DNA of 64,000 nt from Siphonodentalium dalli. Lineage: Eukaryota; Mollusca; Scaphopoda; Gadilida; Siphonodentaliidae. Below the pieces are notes generated by a model. It searched no databases. It saw only the letters and a list, made by a program, of their open reading frames with translations, and was not told where the DNA came from. The position numbers were made by a program, and so were the translations under genes. Shown here in pieces: positions 53,382 through 64,000 of this stretch. Location of the stretch: contig CP136068.1 of NCBI GenBank assembly GCA_032622095.1, forward strand, positions 149,929,365-149,993,364. Direction: 5' to 3'. Every line of letters begins with the position of its first letter. The stretch's first letter is position 1.

Positions 53382-55191
53382 TTCAATCATAAACAAATGT
53401 AACCATGTATTGTAGGTTCCAACAGAAGCAGGGAAAGACAAGAGGATGGCTGTCGAGGTGCATATATGTACATGTATACCCCCACATGGCATACCACCTA
53501 GCATGGGCATACCACCTAGCATGGGCATACCTTACATGTAAGTAGACTGAGAGGCCGATCACGATCAGCAGATGTTTAACCCATACCTTCAAACCATATA
53601 CACTTCCCTCTTACCAAATTATGAATAAATGATTTTGGGGTTTGAATGAGCCATTTAAATATTTGTTATATAGAGTAGAGTGTTCATTAATAAACCTGTT
53701 TCAATAGTAAAAGGGTTAATTAATCAAAACCAAAATCCATTCAGATGAATATTATGCCAAGATAAACCTAGATAGGAAATAGGAGGATGAAAATTATTTT
53801 AGTTATTGTATCGGATAAAATGAACGGGATGGGTGGGAAGGGTTAGTATTTTCTAAGCAGATCAATGGAAAGATATAAAAAACTATACAAGTGTCAGGGA
53901 CCAGCCTAGACCTGATTTTCAGGGCGAAGTGACTTTTCCCTGTCACAAAAATAAGGCGAAGTGGGTGTTTTCCAGGGCGAAATGGGTTGGCAAAATTTAA
54001 ATCGGCCACACTGTAGTCGCCTACATGTATATAACGAAAATAGGAGATATGCAATATTTAAATTAAAATGATGAAATAATGGTTCAAATGTGGAAACTTT
54101 ATGTTCAAATCATCACTCTAATAACTATGAATAATGTCCAAACATAATTGTGAGAGAATGGTAGCATTTTATATAATAATTTTGGAAGAACGGCATTTTT
54201 ACAACCGCTTATGAATACGAAAAAAATAAATTTACACAATGCTTATTAATACGAAAAAATGCTAAACGAAACGAAATTTTGAACTATAACCTCAATACAG
54301 ATATTAATATGTTGCAAAAATGAATTTGTTTTCAAAGTTATTCTGGCCTTTACAGAATTTAACAAAGGGGTGATGATCTGACGCAAGATGTAGAGTTGTA
54401 ATCTTCAGGTGTGATAATCTCAAAATCACAAGTCACCGTGGACACCTGATGATGTATTCACAGCTGTCTGCAATCAACACTCAGGTGTGAATATGCTCCC
54501 AAATCGGATTAATACATATGTTAATAGTAACTATGGTGTTATCTACGACAGTATCAATGGATAACTGGGTTCAATCAATGTTGGGAGTAAATTAGGATGA
54601 ATATTTTGCCGATTTTCGTCGGTCAACTTTGGAAATTTCAGGGTGACTTAAGCTTAGCTCGGCTGCAAAATTAGGGCGAAGTGAGCAAGAATAGGGAGAC
54701 TTTTTCTCCCACGTCGCCCTCTCAGCTGGTCCCTGACAAGTGTAAGGATGTTTCATCCAAAACCCTGCAATGAAATTTCAACAGGATCAGATAGCATATG
54801 TCCAATGGATGGATTGGAAGGGTGAATATTTCTAAACCGATCAACCAATTGATACCAAAAACTATATAGGTGAGGGGTGTGCCATCATAAACCTACACAT
54901 ATAATAAGACAATTGGATGAAAATCGCTTGAGTTATTGCGTCGGCCATTGGATAGCATCCGTCTACAGATGGACAGATATGCACATGAACGACGGATGGT
55001 TGATCTTGATGTTTGAATTACATGTATGTGTATGCTGTGTATGGTATAGATTGGGTGGTACATGTAGTTTGACATTAGGTGGTCGATCCTGTAAAAATTT
55101 CTTTTGTCTTAGGCCCTTCCCTTGACCACCTAAGACTCAAATGTGCACCGCCCCAATGGATGGACAGATGGACGACTAGACGGAAAGCTGA
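53382..55191 (+). repeat. 1810-bp tandem duplication, unit 1
   Basis: Identical to 55192-57001 apart from one difference noticed by eye (gatataaaaaac at about 53876 versus gatatcaaaaac). It includes a short 21-bp tandem (cataccacctagcatgggca), hAT-like element L1, a (GGATGGACAGAT) tail and a GGTGGTC...GACCACC block. All ORFs repeat at +1810. Confidence 0.97.
53895..54735. mobile_element. hAT-like element L1, first duplicate
   Basis: CAGGGACCAGCCTAGACC ... CTCAGCTGGTCCCTG with exact 8-bp TSD ACAAGTGT (53887-53894, 54736-54743). 841 bp. Subterminal AGGGCGAAGTG motifs near both ends. No transposase frame. CAGGG ends with an 8-bp TSD indicate hAT. Confidence 0.9.
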
Positions 55192-57001
55192 TTCAATCAT
55201 AAACAAATGTAACCATGTATTGTAGGTTCCAACAGAAGCAGGGAAAGACAAGAGGATGGCTGTCGAGGTGCATATATGTACATGTATACCCCCACATGGC
55301 ATACCACCTAGCATGGGCATACCACCTAGCATGGGCATACCTTACATGTAAGTAGACTGAGAGGCCGATCACGATCAGCAGATGTTTAACCCATACCTTC
55401 AAACCATATACACTTCCCTCTTACCAAATTATGAATAAATGATTTTGGGGTTTGAATGAGCCATTTAAATATTTGTTATATAGAGTAGAGTGTTCATTAA
55501 TAAACCTGTTTCAATAGTAAAAGGGTTAATTAATCAAAACCAAAATCCATTCAGATGAATATTATGCCAAGATAAACCTAGATAGGAAATAGGAGGATGA
55601 AAATTATTTTAGTTATTGTATCGGATAAAATGAACGGGATGGGTGGGAAGGGTTAGTATTTTCTAAGCAGATCAATGGAAAGATATCAAAAACTATACAA
55701 GTGTCAGGGACCAGCCTAGACCTGATTTTCAGGGCGAAGTGACTTTTCCCTGTCACAAAAATAAGGCGAAGTGGGTGTTTTCCAGGGCGAAATGGGTTGG
55801 CAAAATTTAAATCGGCCACACTGTAGTCGCCTACATGTATATAACGAAAATAGGAGATATGCAATATTTAAATTAAAATGATGAAATAATGGTTCAAATG
55901 TGGAAACTTTATGTTCAAATCATCACTCTAATAACTATGAATAATGTCCAAACATAATTGTGAGAGAATGGTAGCATTTTATATAATAATTTTGGAAGAA
56001 CGGCATTTTTACAACCGCTTATGAATACGAAAAAAATAAATTTACACAATGCTTATTAATACGAAAAAATGCTAAACGAAACGAAATTTTGAACTATAAC
56101 CTCAATACAGATATTAATATGTTGCAAAAATGAATTTGTTTTCAAAGTTATTCTGGCCTTTACAGAATTTAACAAAGGGGTGATGATCTGACGCAAGATG
56201 TAGAGTTGTAATCTTCAGGTGTGATAATCTCAAAATCACAAGTCACCGTGGACACCTGATGATGTATTCACAGCTGTCTGCAATCAACACTCAGGTGTGA
56301 ATATGCTCCCAAATCGGATTAATACATATGTTAATAGTAACTATGGTGTTATCTACGACAGTATCAATGGATAACTGGGTTCAATCAATGTTGGGAGTAA
56401 ATTAGGATGAATATTTTGCCGATTTTCGTCGGTCAACTTTGGAAATTTCAGGGTGACTTAAGCTTAGCTCGGCTGCAAAATTAGGGCGAAGTGAGCAAGA
56501 ATAGGGAGACTTTTTCTCCCACGTCGCCCTCTCAGCTGGTCCCTGACAAGTGTAAGGATGTTTCATCCAAAACCCTGCAATGAAATTTCAACAGGATCAG
56601 ATAGCATATGTCCAATGGATGGATTGGAAGGGTGAATATTTCTAAACCGATCAACCAATTGATACCAAAAACTATATAGGTGAGGGGTGTGCCATCATAA
56701 ACCTACACATATAATAAGACAATTGGATGAAAATCGCTTGAGTTATTGCGTCGGCCATTGGATAGCATCCGTCTACAGATGGACAGATATGCACATGAAC
56801 GACGGATGGTTGATCTTGATGTTTGAATTACATGTATGTGTATGCTGTGTATGGTATAGATTGGGTGGTACATGTAGTTTGACATTAGGTGGTCGATCCT
56901 GTAAAAATTTCTTTTGTCTTAGGCCCTTCCCTTGACCACCTAAGACTCAAATGTGCACCGCCCCAATGGATGGACAGATGGACGACTAGACGGAAAGCTG
57001 A
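55192..57001 (+). repeat. 1810-bp tandem duplication, unit 2
   Basis: Joins unit 1 at gaaagctga/ttcaatcat. The shared TTC at the junction and at the distal end (gaaagctgattccag) suggests end joining with microhomology, or an assembly artefact. Confidence 0.97.
55705..56545. mobile_element. hAT-like element L1, second duplicate
   Basis: Copy of L1 carried in the 1810-bp duplication, TSD at 55697-55704 and 56546-56553. Not an independent insertion. Confidence 0.9.
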
Positions 57002-57274
57002 TTCCAGTATACCCCCCCCCCTGGTTGTAGTTATTTTCCTTTAAGCTTTCCCTGTTTTTATTATCTTTGCCAACATCTTGACCAAATTTCAGTGAGATAC
57101 GAAAACATATGGTTAAGCTTGAGATATTGATCAACTTAGACAGACAAAATATCAACATTTCCAGCTGAACAAAGAGAAATAACTCTAAAATGGAAAATGT
57201 GAGAAACATCATTGGATAATTCACTGAAAGCACTCCTGGTGCCCAACATCCTTTTGGGTCAGCTTGATGGCATA

Positions 57275-57410
57275 CAGTAATGCCCTAAATAATCGACTCT
57301 TCGGGGAGAGCTTTCCGCTGAATGGCAACAAGCCATATTTCTGACTAAATCCTGAAAAATTACCCATAATTCTGCTGTGGTTAAGGAGTCGATTATTTAG
57401 GGCATTACTG
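57275..57410. mobile_element. family A MITE with deleted left arm, copy A21
   Basis: CAGTAATGCCCTAAATAATC then ACTCT, then directly TCGGGGAGAGCTTTCCGC and the complete right arm to GGGCATTACTG. TA on both sides. Confidence 0.88.
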
Positions 57411-57801
57411 TACATTGTAACATAAAATGTTGAAATTGTTTGTTGAACTTATTAGCTCATCATTCCTACAAATGAATCAATGGGAATCAAATAGCTAAAT
57501 GTACAATTTTAACAGTTATTCTACTACGAGGTATACCTAGAATGAGTTCATCAATACTCTTACCACGTGTTCATGTACCTGAGAGTTCATCAATACTAAT
57601 TTCAAGCACACCCTGTACCTCAGAGAGAGTTAATCAAAAGAAAACTTAATTACCAAGTTTGTATCTGTCAGGTGGAGATGAGAATCATCACCCTCTTGAG
57701 ATATATATCTATCGGGCCTCCATGCAACAGTAACTAGACATATACCACATACAGTACTACAGCAACACAAAAACCTGGGAACCGCAGACTCAACAGAACT
57801 C
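57411..57801. other. no gene; family D fragment at 57435-57520
   Basis: gtttgttgaacttattagctc and aatgaatcaatgggaatc resemble D interiors (also 34395-34445). A local repeat cctgagagttcatcaatac / ctagaatgagttcatcaatac occurs at 57538 and 57580. Confidence 0.45.
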
Positions 57802-58301
57802 CAAACCTACAAATAGTGTGTCCGTCATTTGCAGAATGAGGTCCCCAGAGGGTGAATTTAGTGATGCTGTTATGCACAGCAGGCTAGCATCACCAAATTC
57901 ACCCTACGGGGACCTCATTCTGCTTAGGCCTCATCTTCTGGGAAGTATCTATAGTTTCAAATTCCGACTAAATCCTGAAAAATTACCCATAATTCTGCTG
58001 TGAGAGCTTTCCGATGAATGGCAACAAGCCATATTTCCGACTAAATCCTGAAAAATTACCCGTAATTCAGCTTTGGTTAAGAGTCGATTGATTAGGGCAT
58101 TACTGTACTACATGTAAATACTCATTGATGAGTAGTTTCTTTAGTATATGTTCAGATAATAAATTCAACAAGGGACCTTAATTATTATCTGAACATTTCC
58201 CATCAGGACCATGCAGGGTAGCTTCACTAAGGTAAATTCATCCTCTGCCAGGCTCTGGGGACCTAATTCTGCAAATGACAGACACACTATTTGTAGCCTT
58301 G
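57802..58301. mobile_element. family B long-form MITE rearranged around A22, copy B12
   Basis: CAAACCTACAAATAGTGTG ... CACTATTTGTAGCCTTG, with flanks CAGAACTC (57794-57801) and GAGAACTC (58302-58309), an 8-bp TSD with one mismatch. The left palindrome is complete and the centre is cut at 57961 by A22. A D-type hairpin lies at 58128-58200, then the right palindrome half (gcagggtagcttcactaagg). Confidence 0.75.
57962..58105. mobile_element. family A rearranged copy, A22
   Basis: Begins in right-arm wording (TTCCGACTAAATCCTG ... AATTCTGCTGTG), jumps to GAGAGCTTTCCGATG, and then a complete right arm runs to GGGCATTACTG. Two right-arm pieces lie in direct orientation, so it no longer forms a full palindrome. 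Confidence 0.75.
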
Positions 58302-58309
58302 GAGAACTC

Positions 58310-58999
58310 ACTACCATGTGTACTGTAGCCTTAATTAAGGTATCCTTGGAGTTTGTGTGCTCTCTATCTTTTCTTTTTCACTGATCTCCACTAATGAGCA
58401 GTTTTTATAATTCTGTATTCCTTTAATAAATAATATTTTCTGCACTGATTCAGTCTATTTTTTTCTGAATATGAGCAGTTATGGCCACCATGGTATGTGT
58501 GTTAACCCCGTAACTTTAAAGACATATTTTGCTCTTATTTTAGTAAATAGAACTGACAAAGTAAGTACCAGTTCTTTCCCCACTGAAAGATTTATGTAGC
58601 ATTCCACTGATATAATTGAAATTTCCAACCTCATCAATTCGGGATGAAGTTATCACTGAAACCAAATGATTCCACCAATGAGAGTCACAGCACATAATTC
58701 ACTGATAATTATGAAGAATGACCTTGCATGCTACTTTACTGCAGTCTTTGAAATTGGCCACATCAATAAGCATTGATGTGGGATATGCAGTGAAAACATG
58801 TGGAATATAACATGCCAGGTACAGCATTAAATTTGCTGTGAGACATTTCTCCTAATTTCCTAATTTCAGATACTGTAATCTGGACCCATATGGGGAATTC
58901 CTGACGAAACCTCTCAAGAAAACAAAACATTATTTCGGATTGCTCAGTATTACATAGCCGCGATAAAACATTTTAATCAGGATAAACTTCCCCATAATA
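58310..58999. other. no gene recognised
   Basis: Around 58600-58700 the wording (attcgggatgaagttatcac, gagagtcacagcac) faintly resembles family E. Nothing else was seen. Confidence 0.4.
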
Positions 59000-59210
59000 C
59001 AGTAATGCCCTAAATAATCGACTCCTTAACCACAGCAGAATTATGGGTAATTTTTCAGGATTTAGTCAGAGATATGACTTGTTGCCATTCATCGGAAAGC
59101 TCTGTGACAGCTTTCCAATGAATGGCAACAAGCCATATTTCAGACTAAATCCTGAAAAGTTACCCATAATTCTGCTGTGGTTAAGGAGTCGATTATTTAA
59201 GGCATTACTG
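59000..59210. mobile_element. family A palindromic MITE, copy A23
   Basis: TA-flanked, both arms, centre GCTCTGTGACAGC. The arms differ at the usual T/C site (AATTTTTCAG left, CTGAAAAGT right). Confidence 0.9.
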
Positions 59211-59948
59211 TATATACATTCATATACATGTACATGTAGCATACCAACACATACAGATTAGTCCTCCGGCCCCATTCTCATACTCTATGTATCCAAAGGC
59301 AAAGGGTAGGTAAAACACAACAGGAAACCACTCCATACTACGTATACATACTCTTACTATAGTTTCTTATATATTTTCAGTCTATGTATAATACACCACT
59401 GTAAATATACTCTGTAACCTTGTTCACAATTATTATAATTCAACTTTGTTTTGGGAGAGGGGTCTTCTGTAAGTTTCTGTAACTTGTACCCCAATCCCTT
59501 TGTAATTTGATAAATTAAAATCAAAATAATTTTGAAGTAGGCCTACATGAAAGCGAGTAAGACGTTGCATGTTACCAATTTGGATATCAAGTTGGTGAAA
59601 GTAATTACATGTACATTGATAAAGATTAATCTATATTCCCACACAATCACCCCAGCAAATTGTTAGAGGGGGGCATCTAGGCTGTGGCTGAACTGTGTGT
59701 AGAACTATGGTACAGCCAGCATGTAATATTGTATCTGGACTGTGTAAATCACTCTTTCCAGGGGTCCAGTGGCTTTCAAAATATCATTTCTTCCAAAATT
59801 ATTCTTGACTGATCAATAATCTAGAGAGAAACTGCAGCAGTAAATGCTGTGTGAGAGGGCCACTTAATAATGGCAGGGGGCAGCAGTAAATGCTCTGTCA
59901 GAGGGCCACTTAATAATGGCAGGGTGGTGCAGCTTGCAAGCTCTTCAT
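59211..59948. repeat. no gene; a 46-bp tandem duplication at 59834-59925
   Basis: GCAGCAGTAAATGCT.TGT, GAGAGGGCCACTTAATAATG and GCAGGG occur twice, 46 bp apart. The rest is unremarkable. Confidence 0.6.
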
Positions 59949-60400
59949 ACAAGCCTGAGTTTAGTGTGCCTGTCATTGGCAGAATGAGGTCCCCAGAGGG
60001 TGAATTTAGTGAAGCTATCCCGCATAGCGGGCTAGAATCACCAAATTCACCCTCTGGGGACCTCATTCTGCATGGCCTTATCTGCTGTGGGAGCATATAC
60101 TCAGATTGAAGTTCCCATATGGTGAATATTGTGATGTACACCCATTGGCAACCTCGATTATGCAATGTGTCATCTGCCAATTTGGGGATATAGAGAAACT
60201 AAATTAAAAAATAAATATAATTTAAGATTCCATAGAAATTTGATAATAAAGAAACTTTCCCGAGAAGAAGAGGCCTAAGCAGAATGAGGTCCCCAGAGGG
60301 TGAATTTAGTGATGCTGGCCCGCTATGCGGGATAGTGTCACTAAATTCACCATCTGGGGACCTCATTCTGGAAATGACAGGCACATTATTCTCAGGCATG
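59949..60400. mobile_element. family B long-form MITE, reversed, copy B13
   Basis: CAAGCCTGAGTTTAGTGTG ... CACATTATTCTCAGGCATG, flanked by CTCTTCAT (59941-59948) and CTCTTCAA (60401-60408). 452 bp. Two palindromes (centres CCCGCATAGCGGG and CCCGCTATGCGGG). The central segment is in reverse orientation to B9. Confidence 0.88.
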
Positions 60401-60698
60401 CTCTTCAAATGAAGTTAATTAATAAAGTTAACTTTTAATGTAGAAAAATTAGCTTGGCACTTTTTCACCGGATGAAGGTTTTCAACAGTTTGATTATAGT
60501 ACATGCCCAGGAAGTCAAATTTCATGTGAAGCGAAAGTTATACATTCACATTAATTCTTTGGTTTAGTCAGGGGTGTGGCAACATAGGGGTATGGCAACA
60601 TAGGGGTAGGGGGGTGAGTGGTTGGAAGAGTCAAATTTTCAATAGTTAGAAATTTCATGCCTGACACAGCATCAGTTTGACAATATCCACCTGTCAGG

Positions 60699-60952
60699 TT
60701 TGCCTTGAAATAGGGTGTCTGTCATTTGCAGAATGAGGTCCCCAGAGGGTGAATTTAGTGATGCTACCCTGCATAGTGAACTAGCATCACCAAATTCACC
60801 CTCTGGGAACCTCATTCTGCTGAGGTGTAAGCAGAATGAGGTCCCCAGAGGGTGAATTTGGTGATGATAGCCCGCTATGCGGGGTAGCATCACTAAATTC
60901 ACCCTCTGGGGACCTCATTCTGCAAATGACAGACACCCTATTTCAAGGCTTG
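60699..60952. mobile_element. family B double-palindrome MITE, copy B14
   Basis: 254 bp, TSD CTGTCAGG at 60691-60698 and 60953-60960 (the match runs 12 bases because the flank continues TTTG). The left terminal trinucleotide is changed (TTTGCCTTG instead of CAAGCCTTG). Confidence 0.9.
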
Positions 60953-60960
60953 CTGTCAGG

Positions 60961-61313
60961 TTTGGAAATATCCAACAGTTGGAAAGCTTGAGATACCAGT
61001 TGGAAACTTCCAACCATGATGGTTAAAGCCTTGAATGTCTCATTTATTGAAAGTGAGAAGTGTGCACAGTTTGGCAGATGATCTTTCATCCAGTTGGAAG
61101 TATGCAATTGAGCATCACAAGACACTGTATCCAACAACAAGTCACCCTGTAACTTATACCCCAGTCTGTGTAAACATACACTCACTCATACGGAATCCTG
61201 AGTCTATCGTATTCCCGCCAACTTTACATTTCTCGGAAGACTTGCGGTATTCCCCCCTCCCCCTGAATTACGTCACAACGCACTACCTTAATCATTATCA
61301 TTGGACTCCTTTA
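60961..61313. repeat. diverged repeat member (61028-61112); otherwise nothing
   Basis: TCTCATTTATTGAAAGTGAG, CAGTTTGGCAGA.GATCTTTC and GTTGGAAG recur at 62569-62654. No coding feature. Confidence 0.6.
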
Positions 61314-61505
61314 CAGTAATGCCCTAAGTAATCGACCCCTTAACCACAGCAGAATTATGGGTAACTTTTCAGGATTTAGTCAGAAATAAAGCTTGTCCCC
61401 GAGAGCTTTCCGATGAATGGCAACAAGCCATATTTCCGACTAAATCCTGAAAAGTTCCCCATAATTCTGCTGTGGTTAAGGAGTCGATTACTTAGGGCAT
61501 TACTG
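61314..61505. mobile_element. family A MITE with deleted left tip, copy A24
   Basis: CAGTAATGCCCTAAGTAATC ... left arm to AGTCAGAAATAAAGCTTGT, then CCCCGAGAGCTTTCCGATG and the full right arm ending ACTTAGGGCATTACTG. TA on both sides. Confidence 0.88.
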
Positions 61506-62115
61506 TATGACTGGTGCTATAGTGACATGGAATCCTGGGGTTGGGAAAAGAAAGCTCTGCGAAAGGTCATCAGACCCACTATTTAACATGTGGGTACATA
61601 TTAACTTCAGACTGCTTATACCCTAGCTATCCCAATTGATCCATAATAAAGAGTTAGCACCATTTTATTGCCAGTTTTAATAGTTTACTAGCAGTTTTAG
61701 GTAGTCTTCACATGTGTAACCCAGCTGAGATAATATCTGCATCAAATATTTAGGGATAACAATAGAGTATTCATACTGCCCCAGGGAAGATTTGAAAGGA
61801 CCTGCCATTGAATCAAAGCCGTACCATTATTTATATATGCGATGAAAATGACTTGGTTCTGACAATGATAATTCCATGAAAGTAATTGATATCACAATAT
61901 GTTAATCAAGTAAAGGTCTATTCAAGTGGAAACAAGAGATAAAGTGTGTCAAAACAATATTATTATGATATTGAGTTGATGCATATCATATCAGTGCACT
62001 ATGTGAAGAGACAAAACAAAATCTGGATATGCTAAATAGTTATCTGGGTAGCCAAATGAATGACAGATGGTGCGCATGAAGAGGGCCTAAGAGTATTAGT
62101 ATAAGTGAACATTCA
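61506..62115. other. no gene recognised
   Basis: No element or convincing frame identified. Confidence 0.4.
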
Positions 62116-62472
62116 GATGACCACGATTCAATCTTAAGTGGAAATTTTTCCGCAGTGGGTAGTAAACCAGTAGTTGGACTGTGCATACTCACGGCAAAAT
62201 CGCGAGTAAAAAATTAATATTAAACAGTTTGATTTTAGATACAAATTCTCCACATGCAACGGAATCACAGTCGTGTGTATGTAAAAATCGTAGATGGAAA
62301 GATCATAGGTTAGTCAATCATGTGGTTATATACATGTATAACCATGGCTTACAAACAACCCACTATATCCTCATCTGCGACGACATTGCAATCGTGTGAA
62401 AAAACTATATCCACGATTTTGTCGGGCCCCGATTCCTCCACTTACGATTGAATCATGGTCGTCTCACTCGTC
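62116..62472. mobile_element. candidate TIR element T
   Basis: ATGACCACGATTCAATCTTA on the left pairs imperfectly with ACGATTGAATCATGGTCGT near the right. A 10-bp direct repeat TGAACATTCA flanks it (62106-62115, 62473-62482). The left side lacks about 8 bp of the right-hand terminus. A 72-codon frame inside shows no motif. Confidence 0.5.
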
Positions 62473-62482
62473 TGAACATTCA

Positions 62483-62948
62483 CTGAGAGCACCTATTTAT
62501 GGTAATATAGGAGTACTAGCTTACTAGACGTACAAGAGTACTAGTTTACTGGAAGTATTCAAAGTGAGGCCTGAAACGTCTCATTTATTGAAAGTGAGAA
62601 CTGTACGCAGTTTGGCAGAAGATCTTTCATCGAGTTGGAAGGAGGCAATTTGGCCAATTAGATTATAGATCAGACCTAACTATACTAATGGAAAGTATGT
62701 CCAACAGATCACCAGTCCATGTCAGACAGCTCACTAGTCTATCATTACTAGGCACATGGGAAAGAACACAGGGATCCACAATAAATCACTGGAATCAGAT
62801 AGATTAGGGTCTCAGTGTTAGAAGTCCCTAATCAGACCCCCAGATAAGGGGATCAAGCTACCTAGGTAATCTCTTACAATTTACTAATCCTGGATGCCAT
62901 ACATTTTACAGCAGATTTCCCAAGTTAGCTACATTATGATGTGGAGAC
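62483..62948. repeat. diverged repeat member (62569-62654); otherwise nothing
   Basis: Partner of 61028-61112. No gene. The satellite that follows starts near the end of this interval. Confidence 0.5.
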
Positions 62949-64000
62949 CATGTTTCATTGCTGGGCAGCTCCACTGGACATGACTTTGAATAGATACCCC
63001 CATGTATCAGGGGAATCTTTGGAGTGACTTGTACATGAAATGGAATCTCATGGTTATGATAAGAATGAATATGAATTGCAGATATTTTAAAAGGGTTACA
63101 TTATATCAGGTACATGTAGCCATGTTTCATAGCTGGGCAGCTCCACTGGATAGGACTTTGAATAGTATATTTCAGGGGAATCATTGGAGTGACTTGTACA
63201 TGAAACAGCAGTTCATAGTAATAGTTATTTTAAGAATGAATATGAATTAAGTGCAGAGATTAAAGAGTTACATTATATCCAAGCCTTGAAATAGGGTGTC
63301 TGTCATTTGCAGAATGAGGTCCCCAGAGGGTGAATTTGGTGATGCTACGGTGAAGCATAGCGGGGTAGCATCACCAAATTCACCCTCTGGGGACCTCATT
63401 CTGCAAATGACAGACACCCTATTTCAAGGCTTGATTATATCAGGGTACTAGGACATGTTTCGTTGCTGGGTAGCTCAACTGGACATGGCTCTATATTGAT
63501 ATTTATCTCAGGGAAATATTTGGAGTGACTTGTACACGAACCAGTAGGATAAAAATAATCAATATGAACTTCAGAGATTAAAGTGTTACATTATATCAGG
63601 GTAGGCCATGTTTCATTGCTGGGCAGCCCGACTGGACATGACATTTGAATAGATACTGGTACATGTATGTATCAGGCGAATCTGTGGAGTGACTTGTACA
63701 TGAAATGGAATCTCATGTTAATAGTTATGATAAGAATGAATATGAATTGCAGAGATTTTAAAAGGGTTAGATTATATTAGGGTAGCCATGTTTTATAGCT
63801 GGGCAGCTCCACTGACACGACTTTGAATAGATACCAGTATATTTCAGGGGAATCATTGGAGTGACTTGTACATGAAACAGCAGCTCATAGTAATAGTTTA
63901 TTTTAAGAATGAATATGAATTGCAGAGATTAAAGGTTTACATTATATCCGGGTAGACCATGTTTCATTCCTGGGTAGCTCAACTGGACATGGCTCTATAT
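62949..64000 (+). repeat. higher-order tandem array, three-unit period of about 500 bp, runs off the window
   Basis: Units of 153-180 bp begin CCATGTTTCATTGCTGGGCAG at 62949, 63121, 63454, 63607, 63787 and 63958. Unit types go alpha (GACATGACTTTGAATAGATAC), beta (ATATTTCAGGGGAATCATTGG), gamma (TCAACTGGACATGGCTCTAT), then alpha, beta, gamma again. The same types are about 496-504 bp apart once the B15 insertion is subtracted. Confidence 0.92.
63280..63433. mobile_element. family B short MITE in the satellite, copy B15
   Basis: CAAGCCTTGAAATAGGGTG ... CACCCTATTTCAAGGCTTG, 154 bp, with exact TSD ATTATATC (63272-63279, 63434-63441). Neighbouring satellite units read ttacattatatcagggtag without interruption. 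This gives the cleanest boundary for family B. Confidence 0.96.

Noticed and set aside
53803-54054. Short ORFs repeated at +1810
   Set aside because: They are duplicated by the tandem duplication, not conserved independently.
1-64000. tRNA, rRNA or snRNA genes
   Set aside because: No cloverleaf with A/B boxes or recognisable rRNA/snRNA core was noticed on either strand; a covariance-model scan would be decisive and was not possible here.

Overview
This window reads as repeat-rich, AT-rich, non-coding DNA from an animal nucleus. No bacterial-style gene, tRNA, rRNA or CRISPR array is visible. No open frame passes about 200 codons, and the longest ones are tandem arrays read in frame. The likely host is a marine invertebrate, most probably a bivalve mollusc. 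That rests on recalled resemblance: dispersed 'GGGCCATAACTC' blocks ending in GGACGGACAGACGG-type tails, many TACATGTA words, and extreme density of palindromic MITEs. It is an inference and untested. The only protein-like remnant recognised with some confidence is a frameshifted BED zinc finger inside a hAT-type transposon at 32385-33450.

About half of the window can be assigned to repeat families, named here by letter. Family A: about 213-bp near-perfect palindromes, ends CAGTAATGC, TA target sites (pogo/Tigger/mariner-like), 24 copies or fragments. Family B: ends CAAGCCTTG or CAAACCTGC, 8-bp target-site duplications (TSDs); 142-154 bp, 254 bp and about 445 bp forms. Families C, D, E, H and I: TTAA-flanked elements with CCCTT(T) ends (piggyBac-like). 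F and G: terminal-inverted-repeat (TIR) elements with 4-bp TSDs. J: GGCC ends, TAA TSD (Harbinger-like). L, P, Q and R: hAT-like, with 8-bp TSDs on L1, P, Q1 and R. S, T, V and W are single inverted-repeat elements. U, X and M are dispersed repeats without clear ends.

Layout: 1-6.8 kb holds scattered MITEs. 7-10 kb holds a degenerate tandem array interrupted by a G element, then diverged duplications. 10.36-12.08 kb is a 68-bp satellite made from the end of family D. 14.7-17.2 kb is a C/H element pair sharing one TTAA, followed by a nearly identical 915/918-bp tandem duplication. 17.7-19.3 kb is a 42-bp minisatellite. 21.6-29.8 kb has nested D+F and C+J elements and a 90-bp repeat array. 32.3-33.7 kb is a B element split by the hAT element P. 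35.5-36.4 kb is G split by F. 37-50 kb has Q, I, H, C, L and A copies. 53.4-57.0 kb is a nearly identical 1810-bp tandem duplication. 57-62.5 kb is rich in A and B. 62.9 kb to the window end is a three-unit higher-order repeat carrying a B insertion.

The most interesting signal is one double-hairpin module (core GCCAATGCATTCTCTTATAT, ends CCCTGTGCC/GGCACAGGG). It sits just inside the ends of four otherwise different transposon families (C, G, H and I). Several insertions can be read against empty sites in this same window (F2 in G, B15 in the satellite, A16 in X), which fixes their TSDs directly.
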